64,000 nt of DNA from Kutzneria sp. (lineage in GTDB: Bacteria > Actinomycetota > Actinomycetes > Mycobacteriales > Pseudonocardiaceae): the NCBI GenBank assembly GCA_019239965.1, contig JAFAZC010000050.1:1-64000 (forward strand). Direction: 5' to 3'. Below are positions 1-8,244 of the stretch, piece by piece; position 1 is the first letter of the stretch; each line of letters begins with the position of its first letter. A program made the position numbers and the translations under genes. The notes beneath the pieces are model-generated. The model made no database searches and was not told where the DNA came from. It was given only the letters and a program-made list of their open reading frames with translations.

Positions 1-531
1 GCGGAAGCCCCGTTCCAGCAGTTGGCGCACCTCCACCAGGTGGAAAGTCTCCCACGCTGGTCCATTGAGCCAGTTGGAGTAATAGCCGGCCCGGCCTGCT
101 TCGGGCATCACGACCAGCACGTCGGTGTCGGCACTGAGCTGAGCGACATCGGTGGAGCGGGTCCAACTCTGGTAGTCGTCGCAGCATCCGTGCAGCAAAT
201 AGAGAACTGGCCAACGGGAAGCGGGACGGGTGTCCCAGTCAGGAGGCAGCAGAAGCCGGACCGTCTGGACGCTGCCGAGAGCAGGCGAGGTGATCGCCAG
301 GTCCACCATCCGCGGCGCGACGACTGTCTGGTTGACCACTCGTGCCCCGTCGTCGGCCACAAGACCGACGCTGTGAGCGGGCGCCGACGGGAGCTCCGCC
401 GGTGCCGCGGCCTGCGCTGCCGCCGGGTGGGTGAAGGCGCACACCACAATGCCCACGATTGCCACGGTGAACGCGGTGAGAGGCCATCGCAGCACTGCCA
501 CCCGACAAGTATAGGAACACGCCGTGCTCAT
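1..531 (-). CDS. Secreted esterase, alpha/beta-hydrolase (3' end outside window)
   Basis: The first 177 codons of a protein that runs off the left edge. The ATG at 529-531 is the only sensible start, because the ATG at 534-536 meets a stop after one codon. Residues about 13-45 form a hydrophobic N-terminal segment ending in an Ala-rich stretch, which looks like a signal peptide. Further on the text reads PVLYLLHGCCDDYQSW and then VLVVMPEAGRAGYYSNW. This is the beta-strand, oxyanion loop and early core of the Esterase/antigen-85 family (PF00756), whose members hydrolyse esters or transfer acyl groups outside the cell. The catalytic Ser, Asp and His would lie beyond the edge, so activity cannot be judged. 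Nothing sits downstream in the window. Confidence 0.8.
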   Translation of the reverse strand, partial: MSTACSYTCRVAVLRWPLTAFTVAIVGIVVCAFTHPAAAQAAAPAELPSAPAHSVGLVADDGARVVNQTVVAPRMVDLAITSPALGSVQTVRLLLPPDWDTRPASRWPVLYLLHGCCDDYQSWTRSTDVAQLSADTDVLVVMPEAGRAGYYSNWLNGPAWETFHLVEVRQLLERGFR

Positions 532-551
532 CTCATGGCAGACCACGAAGA

Positions 552-589
552 AGCCCTGAATGGCCGCGGGAAGAGCCCTGAATGGCCGC
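552..589. repeat. Two direct copies of a 16-bp intergenic repeat
   Basis: AGCCCTGAATGGCCGC occurs exactly at 552-567 and again at 574-589, a 22-bp period. It lies in the 70-bp gap between the esterase start and the methyltransferase stop. The function is unknown; it may be a small intergenic repeat family or a duplicated binding site. Confidence 0.7.
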
Positions 590-601
590 AGGGAAACCTT
601 G

Positions 602-1438
602 TCAAGCCTTGCGCCGTCGCGGATGCCGGGCCGTGACATGCCAGATGTCGGTGTAGTTCAGCAGCCGGTCAGGAACGGGGGGTAACAGAGGACAGCGCCC
701 GGCGCGCAGGTCGTGAGAAAGGTAGGCCTGTGCTGTCCAGCCGCGTCTCAGTAGCCAACTCCGTGGATTGACGAGAGCGGTTCGGTACGGAGAACCGCGT
801 CGCTCCAAGAACAAGCGGTACGGACGTGCGTACTCGTCCATAAGGAACCGTTCGTGCGGGACATCCAGAACGAAGGACGAGCGTGGCGCGCTGGCGAGGC
901 TGATCTGGTCCACCAGCTGATCGCAGAGCTGATATGGCAGGTAGTACAACAACCCTTCCGCCACCCACACGGTAGGACGACGTGGTGTCCAACCGGCACA
1001 GGACAGGGCTTCGATCCAGTTGTCCGCGAGGTCGACGTTCACCGGAACGCGTGTGCAGGTCGTGACGCAGCCGTTGTTCGCGAGAATCGCGTCTCGCGAG
1101 GCCAGCTGCCCGGGAAGGTCGACTTCGTAATAGTGAAGGTCACCGGGCAGGTTCAGGCGAAAGGCGCGGGTGTCCGCTCCAGCTCCCAGACACACGACCT
1201 GGCGGACTCCGTTGCCAACCTCCCGTTTGATCACCTCGTCACCGAGTCGGGCCCGCACGACGACAGCGCCGGTCGGTGCCGCGGGGTACGCGGTGATCTC
1301 GTCGTAGTCCGACGGCGAACACAGGAGCCTGGCCAAGGAATCGTCGATGAACGCGTCCGCCCTGCTGTGTTCGGCTGCCCGCAACGCCGCCGCCCAGGAG
1401 CTGGTGCTCTTGATCTTCTCGTGGTCAGCAACTGTCAC
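602..1438 (-). CDS. Class I SAM-dependent methyltransferase, leucine carboxyl methyltransferase family
   Basis: 278 residues with a GTG start. The SAM-binding motif LGAGADTRAFRL is at about residues 84-95 and VAEGLLYYLP at about 159-168. Both are hallmarks of the TIGR00027/PF04072 family that is expanded in mycobacteria and other mycolic or secondary-metabolite actinomycetes. These enzymes transfer a methyl group from SAM to a carboxyl or hydroxyl group on small or lipid substrates; the substrate here is unknown. The length is normal for the family. No clear ribosome site is seen, and the gene stands alone between the esterase and an amino-acid permease. The family call is strong, the substrate is not inferred. 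Confidence 0.88.
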   Translation of the reverse strand: MTVADHEKIKSTSSWAAALRAAEHSRADAFIDDSLARLLCSPSDYDEITAYPAAPTGAVVVRARLGDEVIKREVGNGVRQVVCLGAGADTRAFRLNLPGDLHYYEVDLPGQLASRDAILANNGCVTTCTRVPVNVDLADNWIEALSCAGWTPRRPTVWVAEGLLYYLPYQLCDQLVDQISLASAPRSSFVLDVPHERFLMDEYARPYRLFLERRGSPYRTALVNPRSWLLRRGWTAQAYLSHDLRAGRCPLLPPVPDRLLNYTDIWHVTARHPRRRKA

Positions 1439-1586
1439 AAGGCCACGCTACCCAGGAAATGGCGGAGCGGGGTGGTCATTTCGTGTTGCCAACGTCCAGT
1501 CAGGAATCGATACGCCACAGTGGACACATCTCACACAGGTCATCCTATGGTTGGATGCCTGTGTCGTAGGCGCAATCGGAGTGCGC

Positions 1587-3104
1587 TCACCGGGTGGCCG
1601 CGTCGAAATCCTCCGGCGCGCCGAGATTGAGCCCGGTGCCGGTGGCGCTCTTCGCCCCGAGCCCGATGTTGGCATACACCTGGGGACGGGTGGCGCGCAG
1701 CGTCAGCCCCCACACCACCCCACAGACCGCGACGACCAGGTAGACGCCGGGAATGCCCCACCGCAGCGGCGAGTTTTCGTCGACACCGAGCAAACTGGCG
1801 AAGTTCACCAACACCAGGGCCACCACGGTGATGACACCGATGGCGGCGAGGACCGGGGCGACGGCACGGCGCCAGACGTTCTCGCCGGAAGGGTGGCGGG
1901 CGAAGAATCCGATGACGGCGATCGACGTCGTGGCGATGAGCAGGAGGATGCCGAGGCTGCCGGACGTCGTGCACCAGAAGAACAGCTGGATCACGGGGTC
2001 AAGCCCGGCAAGGGCGTAGATCACGATCACCGTGAGCCCGATGGCACTCTGGACCATCGAGCCGGCCTTGGGAGAGCTTGTCCGTCGCGATGTCCTGCCC
2101 AGAGCGGCGGGAAGCATCCGCTCTCTGCCGAGCGCGAACATGTACCGCGCGGCCGTGTTGTGGAAGGCAATCAGGGTGGCAAGGACACTGGTCACATAGA
2201 GCGCGCGCCCCAAGTCGACGAACATGGTGCCAAGACTGGACCTGGCAAGAGTAAAGATGAGATCCGTACTGTGCGTGCTGGCCTCCTGCACGATCTGGCC
2301 GGGCCCGGTGGCCACACTCATCGCCCAGGAGCTCAATGCGTAGAGCACCGTCAGTATGCCTAGCGACAGGAAGGTCGCCACTCGTACCGTTCGGCCGGGG
2401 TTCCTGGCTTCCTCGCTGAACACGACGGCGCCCTCGAAGCCGACGAAGCCGAGCATGGCGACGGCGAGCAGCGCGCCGACATGAGGATTGATCATGTTGC
2501 TGGGGTTGAGGGTGGCCACGGTGACGGTGCCGCCCGCGGGATGCGCCAGGTTCGCCAGACTGTAGAGGACCACCACGCCGACCTCTGCGGCGAGCAGCAC
2601 GGCGAGAACCCGGCCGTTCAGGTCGATGTTCTGTAGCCCGAGGAACGCCACGAGTGCCCATCCGGCCAAGGCGACGACCCACCATGGCAGGTCAAGACCG
2701 AACCAACTATGCAACAGCGGTGTCGCGGCGTCACCGAGACCGCCGTAGAGCCCCACCTGTGACGCGTTGTAGGCGATCAGTGACACCCAGCCAGCCGCGA
2801 CCCCCAGCGGTCTGGTCAAACCCCGGCTGACGTAGGCGTTGAACGCTCCGGCATTGGCGACGTAGGGAGCCATCGTCACGAACCCGACACAGAACAGGGC
2901 GAGCAGCATGCCCATGACGACGAAGCCGACGGGGATACCGATCTGCCCCGTAACGGAATAGCCAGTGATGACCACCAGAGCCACGGCGGCCAGCGGTGCC
3001 GCCGCGGACATGACGAAGTACGACACGGCAGGCGTGCCGAGCCGGTTCGCGGCCAGCGCGGTCGCGACCGTGCTGGTTCTGCGCGGCGTTCTGGCGTGGG
3101 ACAT
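1587..3104 (-). CDS. APC-superfamily amino-acid permease
   Basis: An integral membrane carrier of about 505 residues with about twelve hydrophobic helices. The first starts around residue 30 (ALAANRLGTPAVSYFVMSAA) and later helices include LLAVAMLGFVGFEGAVVFSEE, the conserved APC segment around TM6 whose FEGA/SEE part lines the substrate site. The reading frame is open further upstream to 3185, but the ATG at 3104 has GGAG eight bases before it and gives the usual N-terminus. The probable role is proton-coupled uptake of an amino acid or polyamine; the substrate cannot be told from sequence. It has no close operon partner. A second APC protein with a different sequence is in the choline island at 22660. 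Confidence 0.88.
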   Translation of the reverse strand: MSHARTPRRTSTVATALAANRLGTPAVSYFVMSAAAPLAAVALVVITGYSVTGQIGIPVGFVVMGMLLALFCVGFVTMAPYVANAGAFNAYVSRGLTRPLGVAAGWVSLIAYNASQVGLYGGLGDAATPLLHSWFGLDLPWWVVALAGWALVAFLGLQNIDLNGRVLAVLLAAEVGVVVLYSLANLAHPAGGTVTVATLNPSNMINPHVGALLAVAMLGFVGFEGAVVFSEEARNPGRTVRVATFLSLGILTVLYALSSWAMSVATGPGQIVQEASTHSTDLIFTLARSSLGTMFVDLGRALYVTSVLATLIAFHNTAARYMFALGRERMLPAALGRTSRRTSSPKAGSMVQSAIGLTVIVIYALAGLDPVIQLFFWCTTSGSLGILLLIATTSIAVIGFFARHPSGENVWRRAVAPVLAAIGVITVVALVLVNFASLLGVDENSPLRWGIPGVYLVVAVCGVVWGLTLRATRPQVYANIGLGAKSATGTGLNLGAPEDFDAATR

Positions 3105-3408
3105 CACGTTGCTCCAAGGGGAATGCGGGACCGGGTGTGTCGCGGGGCCTGTCCGTAGCTTCGCGTGAGAATGCTTGACGGCCATGCAGCACCGGCCAGA
3201 TCTTACTTATGGCTGTCGGCAGCTTGTCCAGATGCCGTTGCCTGAATGCCGTTGGTGTGTCTGGGTGTGTTTGGCGGTAACAATGAGCCGGTCACCCGTT
3301 CGGCGAAGCCGTTTGCGTGTCCGCCGCGCGCCCCTCACTCCACGGTGACAACCTGTGACGGCTGGCCGCATTGCCATGATCACGCCATGGAGCCTTGTGC
3401 GGAGTGAT
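3105..3408. other. Intergenic stretch without a recognised gene
   Basis: About 300 bases between the permease start and a pseudogene. No convincing reading frame, RNA or repeat was found. It presumably holds the promoter of the permease. Confidence 0.5.
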
Positions 3409-3715
3409 CTATTGGCCGACCAAAGCGAGCCCTGAGCCGAGCGCGACGAAAGAATGTACGACGACCCTGCGCGTCCGGATCACTATCGGGGGCCATGACA
3501 TAACGTGGTCTCGTAGCACGGCGGCGAATGTGCCCTATGCGGTGAAGACGCCGGTGAGCAGCACGAAGACAAGCCGTAACTCGACCACCCGCGCCAGCGG
3601 CACCGGCTCGTCGCCCTCCACGAAGGGGTGGCAAGAAGGCGAGGACGAAGACGGTCGGCGTCGGATTGATGATGTTGATCAGGATATCGGAGGCGGTTAT
3701 GCGCCGGCCGTGCGA
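3409..3715 (-). pseudogene. Remnant of a LysE/RhtB-type amino-acid exporter
   Basis: On the minus strand the text reads ILINIINPTPTVFVLAFLP, matching the conserved NP..T.FFLAFLP core of LysE-family exporters. The frame then slips at the C-run near 3624-3627. The next frame continues FVEGDEPVPLARVVEL, then meets an in-frame TAG at 3535-3537, and goes on with GTFAAVLRDHVM and HSFVALGSGLALVGQ before a stop at 3409. That is the normal C-terminal third of the family. The N-terminal hundred or so residues are absent. One frameshift, one nonsense codon and the missing front half make this a dead fragment. Which ancestor it came from cannot be said. Confidence 0.75.
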
Positions 3716-3952
3716 CGGTGACCAGCCAGCGCTTTGAGACGAATTGGGCCGTTGCCCTTTGTGACCGTGTCGCGGGAGCGGATAAGCGACGACACGGTGC
3801 CGGGCGATCTCGAATGGCAGCCGGACGTGCGCGCAGCCAAACCGGTGATTGTCGCCACCATACGGGAAGCGGTGTTGAGTGTGCACCCGAATGTCGCAAT
3901 AGCACTCGCGCGGTGGCCGTAGCAGACCCATGCCGACAGAACGCTCGCGGGG
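3716..3952. other. Gap beside the pseudogene, no gene recognised
   Basis: Short frames exist on both strands. A 63-codon plus-strand frame at 3734-3922 with a TTG start contains KPVIVATIREAVLSVHPNVA, which reads like protein but resembles no family I know. It may be another gene remnant. Confidence 0.35.
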
Positions 3953-4516
3953 TTACGCGGCGCTGTCACGTCGGCGATGGCCGCCTCGTGGCTCGAGGAG
4001 AACGACGGGCAGTCGCCGTGCGGTGAGCCGGCGGTACTCGTCGAAACCAGGGTTGAGGTCCTTGATCACCTGCCAGATCTCGTCGTCCTCACGGGGGTCC
4101 GCCTTGCGCGCCGTGACCTCGTGCCTCACGCGATCGGCGAGTACCGATGCCGCGGGCTGGGCTTGCAGATTGAGCCACCAGGCTGGCACGTGGTCGTTGC
4201 CAGCGTTGGACGCCAGCACAGCAAAGGCGTCACCCCACTTGAGGAAGGCGAGCGGGGTCGAACGGAGCTTGCCGGTTCGGCGTCCCACCGTGGTCAGAAC
4301 GAGGACCGACATTCCGCCGGCCAGCACATGTGAACGGCGGATCCGCCCGTCGGTGAGCAGAATGAGTCGTGCGTGCGCACGCGTCAACAGTCCTATGGGG
4401 CGCCGGAAGCGGGCTATCCGGTGGCGAGCGCGGGCGAACAGTCGGTTGCGCCAGAAGCGCTGCGGGAGCCGAAGCCGTTCGGTGTGAGACGTGCTGACGT
4501 CGCTTTCGCCGCTCAT
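3953..4516 (-). CDS. F420-type nitroreductase/quinone reductase family (DDN-like)
   Basis: 187 residues. Upstream codons are open but belong to the shadow of the neighbouring TetR gene; the ATG at 4516 has GGAGG nine bases ahead. The motifs VLVLTTVGRRTGKLRSTPL (about residues 63-81), VLASNAGNDHVPAWWLNLQA and the C-terminal RRLPVVLLEPR are diagnostic of the deazaflavin (F420)-dependent nitroreductase family (PF04075), split-barrel enzymes that use reduced F420 for hydride transfer to quinones or nitro compounds. The natural substrate is unknown. It lies 77 bases downstream of a TetR gene on the same strand, so the two probably share a transcript and the TetR may control it. Confidence 0.88.
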   Translation of the reverse strand: MSGESDVSTSHTERLRLPQRFWRNRLFARARHRIARFRRPIGLLTRAHARLILLTDGRIRRSHVLAGGMSVLVLTTVGRRTGKLRSTPLAFLKWGDAFAVLASNAGNDHVPAWWLNLQAQPAASVLADRVRHEVTARKADPREDDEIWQVIKDLNPGFDEYRRLTARRLPVVLLEPRGGHRRRDSAA

Positions 4517-4593
4517 GGAAACCAGCCTCCAGGCGGAAGCGAGGTACTGGCAATTCCCCGCGGGGAGTGGCGGTGAGCCGGTCGGCCCCGTGA

Positions 4594-5244
4594 TCAGTCG
4601 TCGTAGCCGTAGTATTGGAGGAACATGTCGACGCCGGCGACGATGAGGCGGTCGGTGAGCCGGTGGCTCGGACCATGACCGTATGCGCCGTAGAGCACGG
4701 TGGGTGAGACGACCAAGCCGGACAGCTGGAGGACAGCGAGCTCGACATCGGGTACGCACAGGGTCTTCCGCTCGCTCAGTCGGCGCAGTGCCGCGGCGAT
4801 GACGGCGTGCAGCCGGGCGGGTCCCTCCTCCATCCAGGCCTTGCCCAACTCGGGGAATCGCCTCATCTCGCCGGCGACCAGGTTTCGCAGGCCGATCATG
4901 TCGGGTGTCGTCAAACCTGCGACCCAGGCTCGGCATGCCCGCACGAGGGCCGCGCGCACGTCGGCGGATTCGACGAGGTGAGACTCGACAAGGCCCTCCG
5001 CCTGACGCAGCGCGTCGCCGAGCCGTCCACTGATCACGGCGAGAAACAGGTTGTCCTTGGAGCCGAAATGGTTGTAGACGGTGACCTTGGAGACCCCGGC
5101 GGCCGCGGCGACGCGGTCCATGCTGACATCGAAGCCGTCGGTCAGGAATACCGTGAGTGCCGCCTCGACGATCGCCCGCCGCTTGCCATCCGCCCGAGCA
5201 CCGGAAGGTGCCCGTTGGGCACCGGCCGAAGCTGTTCGCGGCAT
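4594..5244 (-). CDS. TetR/AcrR-family transcriptional repressor
   Basis: 216 residues. The chosen ATG at 5244 has GGGGGAGAACAGCG before it; the frame is open upstream but without a site. Residues about 22-68 form a TetR helix-turn-helix, reading RAIVEAALTVFLTDGFDVSMD and VAAAAGVSKVTVYNHFGSKD. The C-terminal half resembles the AefR-like TetR_C domain, with an unknown ligand pocket. It is divergent from the amidohydrolase at 5446, and two inverted repeats lie in the shared gap. By the usual TetR pattern it would repress itself, the nitroreductase downstream and the amidohydrolase until a ligand binds. That control circuit is inference from layout. Confidence 0.9.
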   Translation of the reverse strand: MPRTASAGAQRAPSGARADGKRRAIVEAALTVFLTDGFDVSMDRVAAAAGVSKVTVYNHFGSKDNLFLAVISGRLGDALRQAEGLVESHLVESADVRAALVRACRAWVAGLTTPDMIGLRNLVAGEMRRFPELGKAWMEEGPARLHAVIAAALRRLSERKTLCVPDVELAVLQLSGLVVSPTVLYGAYGHGPSHRLTDRLIVAGVDMFLQYYGYDD

Positions 5245-5304
5245 CGCTGTTCTCCCCCGTTGGCGGATCGGTGGACCCTGGTGGCGAATTGGCGCGCACC
5301 CTTG

Positions 5305-5373
5305 ACTGAATCGTACTGGACGGTTCAGTTGAGGTGTTCGCGGCAACAAGTGTACTGTACCGAATAGTTCAGT
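5305..5373. promoter_or_regulatory. Two TetR operator-like inverted repeats
   Basis: 5305-5329 is a 25-bp inverted repeat with arms ACTGAATCGT and ACGGTTCAGT, one mismatch, around a 5-bp centre. 5354-5373 repeats the ACTG...TTCAGT ends in a weaker copy. Both lie between a divergent TetR gene and an amidohydrolase, which is the classic position. Confidence 0.6.
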
Positions 5374-5445
5374 TCATGGTCGCCCGGCCGGTCGGTGCCC
5401 GAATCGGGGGCCAGTGAGAACGCAACGTGGAACGAGGGGATCACC

Positions 5446-6411
5446 ATGACGCGGCACCGCATCGATGTGCACCACCATGTCATCCCGGAGCCGTATCGGC
5501 GGGCCATGGCCGAGGCGGGAGTTGGCGACCCCATCGCTGGCATCGACTATCCAGCGTGGAACATCGAGGATGACCTGGAGACGATGGACCGTTGCGGAAT
5601 TCAGACCGCGCTGGTGTCCATCACCGCGCCCGGTGTCGGTTTCGTCGAGGGCAGGACGGCCTCGCGCGTCGCGCGCCAGGTCAACGAGTATCTGGCCCAG
5701 CTCACGGCCGACCACCCCGACCGGTACGGTGCCTTCGCCGTGCTCCCCTTGCCGGATGAGTCGGCGGCCATCGAGGAGGTTCGGTACGCGCTTGACGTCT
5801 TCGGCCTCGACGGCGTCGGACTGTTCACCCACTACCGGGGCACCTATCTCGGTGAGCACGACTTCGACAGGCTGTTCGCCATGGTGTCCGAGCGGGGCGT
5901 GACCGCCTTCGTGCATCCCACCGTTCCGCCAGGGGAAGGGCAGCCCACCTTCGGTCTCCCGCCTTCGCTGTACGAATTTCCCTTCGACACGACCCGTGCG
6001 GTGGCCAATCTTCTCTACAGCGGGACTCTCGACCGCCACCGGAATCTGCGACTGGTCATCTCCCATGCCGGCGGGACCGTTCCCTACCTGGCCAAGCGTC
6101 TGACGCACGCCGCGACCATCAACCAGTCGTGGCGAGGACGCCAGCCGGCCGACCTCATCGGTTCGCTGCGTGGGCTTTTCTACGACACCGCCATGTCGGC
6201 CAATCCGCATACGCTCGCCGCGTTGGTCTCCCTGATCGACACCGGCAATATCCTCTTCGGTACCGACTTTCCGTTCATGCCCGAGTCCACCGCGCGAGAG
6301 ACCGTGACCGGGGTCGGCGAGTTCTTCGCTGGACAGGACCGATCCGACGTCGAACGGAACAACGCGTTAAGACTGTTTCCCCGTCTGCGTACCTCAGGTT
6401 TTCCGATGTAG
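5446..6411 (+). CDS. Amidohydrolase 2 / ACMSD-like metal-dependent decarboxylase or hydrolase
   Basis: 321 residues. The start at 5446 has GAGGGG seven bases upstream. The N-terminus RIDVHHHVIPEPY carries the first metal ligands of the PF04909 TIM barrel. Later motifs are FVHPTVPPG, LVISHAGGTVPYLAKRL and a final FGTDFPFMPES, with the conserved Asp. Family members include 2-amino-3-carboxymuconate-6-semialdehyde decarboxylase, resorcylate decarboxylases and lactone hydrolases. The substrate here, perhaps an aromatic acid, is not decided by sequence. It is divergent from a TetR regulator with operator-like repeats and so is probably inducible. Its last 18 bases overlap the end of the opposing CGNR gene. 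Confidence 0.87.
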   Translation: MTRHRIDVHHHVIPEPYRRAMAEAGVGDPIAGIDYPAWNIEDDLETMDRCGIQTALVSITAPGVGFVEGRTASRVARQVNEYLAQLTADHPDRYGAFAVLPLPDESAAIEEVRYALDVFGLDGVGLFTHYRGTYLGEHDFDRLFAMVSERGVTAFVHPTVPPGEGQPTFGLPPSLYEFPFDTTRAVANLLYSGTLDRHRNLRLVISHAGGTVPYLAKRLTHAATINQSWRGRQPADLIGSLRGLFYDTAMSANPHTLAALVSLIDTGNILFGTDFPFMPESTARETVTGVGEFFAGQDRSDVERNNALRLFPRLRTSGFPM

Positions 6412-6969
6412 ACGGTGGTGCCGCATGGCACGCACTCGATCACCGCAGGCCGTTGAGCACCAGCGACGGCGTGCGTGCTCGCGGAAGAACAGTCGTACGC
6501 AGGCGTGGGCCTCGCAGCGGCGGACCTCGGACGCGGTGTCACCGCAGACCACGGTGATGGCGTCCCATGCGACCGCGGCGATCGCTCCGCTCGCACCACC
6601 GCGCCGGTCTGCGAGCCAGCGGCGGACGGGACCGTCGGACGGCCAGGAGAGCTGGGGTGCGGCAGGATGCGTCCTGGCCTCGGCGTTCACCACCTCCACG
6701 GCGTTGGCTTCGGGCGGCCGCTTGTCAGCAAGTGCGGTGAACAACTCTCGGACGGCGGCGCGCAGTTCGACCAACCTGGCAAGGTCCTGTTTTCGGACAC
6801 GGGGAGTCGCTGTCCCCGTAAGGTCGCGCGTGCGGAGCCACTCGGCCGCCTTGTCCGTGCTGTCCAGGCGGTCGACTTCGCTGGACCCGCCGAGGTACCA
6901 GGTGTTGACCAGTGCCAGTGCGACGGACCTGTCCTCGCCTGGGGCCGCTGTCGGCGCTGTCACCGGCAC
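6394..6969 (-). CDS. CGNR zinc-finger (ABATE-domain) regulator
   Basis: 191 residues from a GTG; a second in-frame GTG at 6963 sits ten bases from AGGAG and is an alternative start. The N-terminal half (LALVNTWYLG, then a helical region with RLVELRAAVRELFTALA) fits the stress-induced ABATE domain. The C-terminus has RRCEAHACVRLFF and RRWCSTACGDRVRAMRH, the treble-clef zinc finger of PF11706. The four zinc Cys positions are present but the name-giving CGNR tetrad reads CGDR. These proteins are thought to bind DNA and regulate transcription. It is divergent from the hydrolase at 7180 with a 210-bp gap, so it may control that gene. Confidence 0.85.
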   Translation of the reverse strand: MPVTAPTAAPGEDRSVALALVNTWYLGGSSEVDRLDSTDKAAEWLRTRDLTGTATPRVRKQDLARLVELRAAVRELFTALADKRPPEANAVEVVNAEARTHPAAPQLSWPSDGPVRRWLADRRGGASGAIAAVAWDAITVVCGDTASEVRRCEAHACVRLFFREHARRRWCSTACGDRVRAMRHHRLHRKT

Positions 6970-7070
6970 CTCTCTCCTGCTGGCCGAAGCATGCTCTGTC
7001 GCCAGTGTCCTCTGAGCGGCCCAGCTGCGGACACCGGGTTGGACCCAGCCTGAAATCTAATGGATATTGA

Positions 7071-7086
7071 CTCATATAAACATGAG
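7071..7086. promoter_or_regulatory. AT-rich inverted repeat in a divergent promoter region
   Basis: CTCAT ATAAAC ATGAG, 5-bp arms around a 6-bp centre. It sits in an unusually AT-rich patch between the CGNR regulator and the hydrolase. A candidate operator or -10 region for either gene. Confidence 0.4.
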
Positions 7087-7179
7087 ATGTAGCGTCGGGT
7101 GGCGCAGGCCTGACGGCGTCCAAGGTGGAGACCCTCCGCGTCGGCGTCGTTGTCGTTCCTCGTGTCTGAAAGGACAGTC

Positions 7180-8127
7180 ATGGCCCTCTCGCGTCGTCAG
7201 TTCGTATCCACCTCGGTGGCCGCGTCCGCTCTCGGAAGGAGACCGGATGTGCCCGTGGCCGATTCGATCGACCAGCCCACTGCCGTCCATCACCGGTATG
7301 CCGCCGTCGGGGGTCGTCAGATTTTCTACCGGGAGGCCGGTCCCCGCGATGCGCCCGTTGTTGTGCTCCTGCATGGATTTCCCACCAGCTCACACATGTA
7401 TCGATTCCTGCTTCCGGCGCTCGCGGACCGCTACCGTGTGATCGCTCCCGACTATGTCGGCTATGGCGCCTCCGACGCTCCACCGGTCGATGAGTTCAGC
7501 TACACCTTCGAATCGATGACCAGCGTCATGACCGATTTCCTCGGTGAAGTCGGAGTCGACCGGTTCAGCCTCTATGTGCAGGACTTTGGCGCGCCTATCG
7601 GGTTGCGGATCGCCGCACGCCACCCCGGCCGGGTCGCCGCGATCATCTCCCAGAACGGAAACGCTTATCGGGAAGGTATCGGCCCTCAGCTGCTTCCTAC
7701 CCTGACGGGTCCGCTGCCCACCGACGACGAGTTGCGCCAGACGATCAGCCCGGAGTTCACCCGAGCTCAGTACCTCACCGGCGTGCCGGATCCGACGTTG
7801 GTCAGCCCCGACAACTGGGAGCTCGATCAGGCGCTGCTGAACCGGCCGGGAAACGACCTGATTCAGTTCGCCATGCTTCGGGACTACCGGAACAACCTTC
7901 CGGTGTACCCGGAGATCCAACGGTACTTCCGAGCCAGTCAGGTGCCGCTGCTCGCGGTGTGGGGTGGCGGGGACCCGATATTCCTTCCCGCCGGGGCATG
8001 GGCGTTCCGGCGTGACCTGCCTGAGGCCGAGGTGCACGTGCTGGATACGGGCCACTTCGCACTCGAAACTCACCTGGGCACCATCGTCAGGTACATGCGT
8101 ACCTTCCTCCAGCGTGTCCATGGCTGA
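7180..8127 (+). CDS. Alpha/beta-hydrolase with Asp nucleophile (haloalkane dehalogenase / epoxide hydrolase type), Tat-like N-terminus
   Basis: 315 residues, ATG at 7180 after AGGA. The N-terminus SRRQFVSTSVAASALG fits the twin-arginine pattern S-R-R-x-F, though the hydrophobic part is short. The fold motifs are HGFPTSS (oxyanion loop), VQDFGAPIG (nucleophile elbow with Asp in place of Ser), WGGGDPIF (acid) and DTGHFALETH (catalytic His). The Asp nucleophile is what haloalkane dehalogenases and epoxide hydrolases use to form an ester intermediate, in contrast to Ser in esterases. Which of the two reactions it does depends on cap-domain residues I cannot resolve. It is divergent from the CGNR regulator. 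Export by Tat is plausible but unproven. Confidence 0.8.
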   Translation: MALSRRQFVSTSVAASALGRRPDVPVADSIDQPTAVHHRYAAVGGRQIFYREAGPRDAPVVVLLHGFPTSSHMYRFLLPALADRYRVIAPDYVGYGASDAPPVDEFSYTFESMTSVMTDFLGEVGVDRFSLYVQDFGAPIGLRIAARHPGRVAAIISQNGNAYREGIGPQLLPTLTGPLPTDDELRQTISPEFTRAQYLTGVPDPTLVSPDNWELDQALLNRPGNDLIQFAMLRDYRNNLPVYPEIQRYFRASQVPLLAVWGGGDPIFLPAGAWAFRRDLPEAEVHVLDTGHFALETHLGTIVRYMRTFLQRVHG

Positions 8128-8244
8128 GGCGGCGAATGCATTGTAAGTACTATTGCTTCAGTGTTGGCAAAATTTGATCGCACAGAGACACGGTGTCGTG
8201 TTTGTTCAAGACAGGGCGAAGCCGGCACCCTAGCGTGACCGGCC

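Noticed and set aside
1347-2363. Long plus-strand frame of 338 codons over the methyltransferase and permease
   Set aside because: It is Gly/Arg/His-rich, has no domain signature and lies antisense to two well-supported genes.
3953-5299. A single 448-codon nitroreductase with a long N-terminal extension
   Set aside because: The extension is the shadow of the TetR gene. A strong ribosome site and the family N-terminus put the start at 4516.
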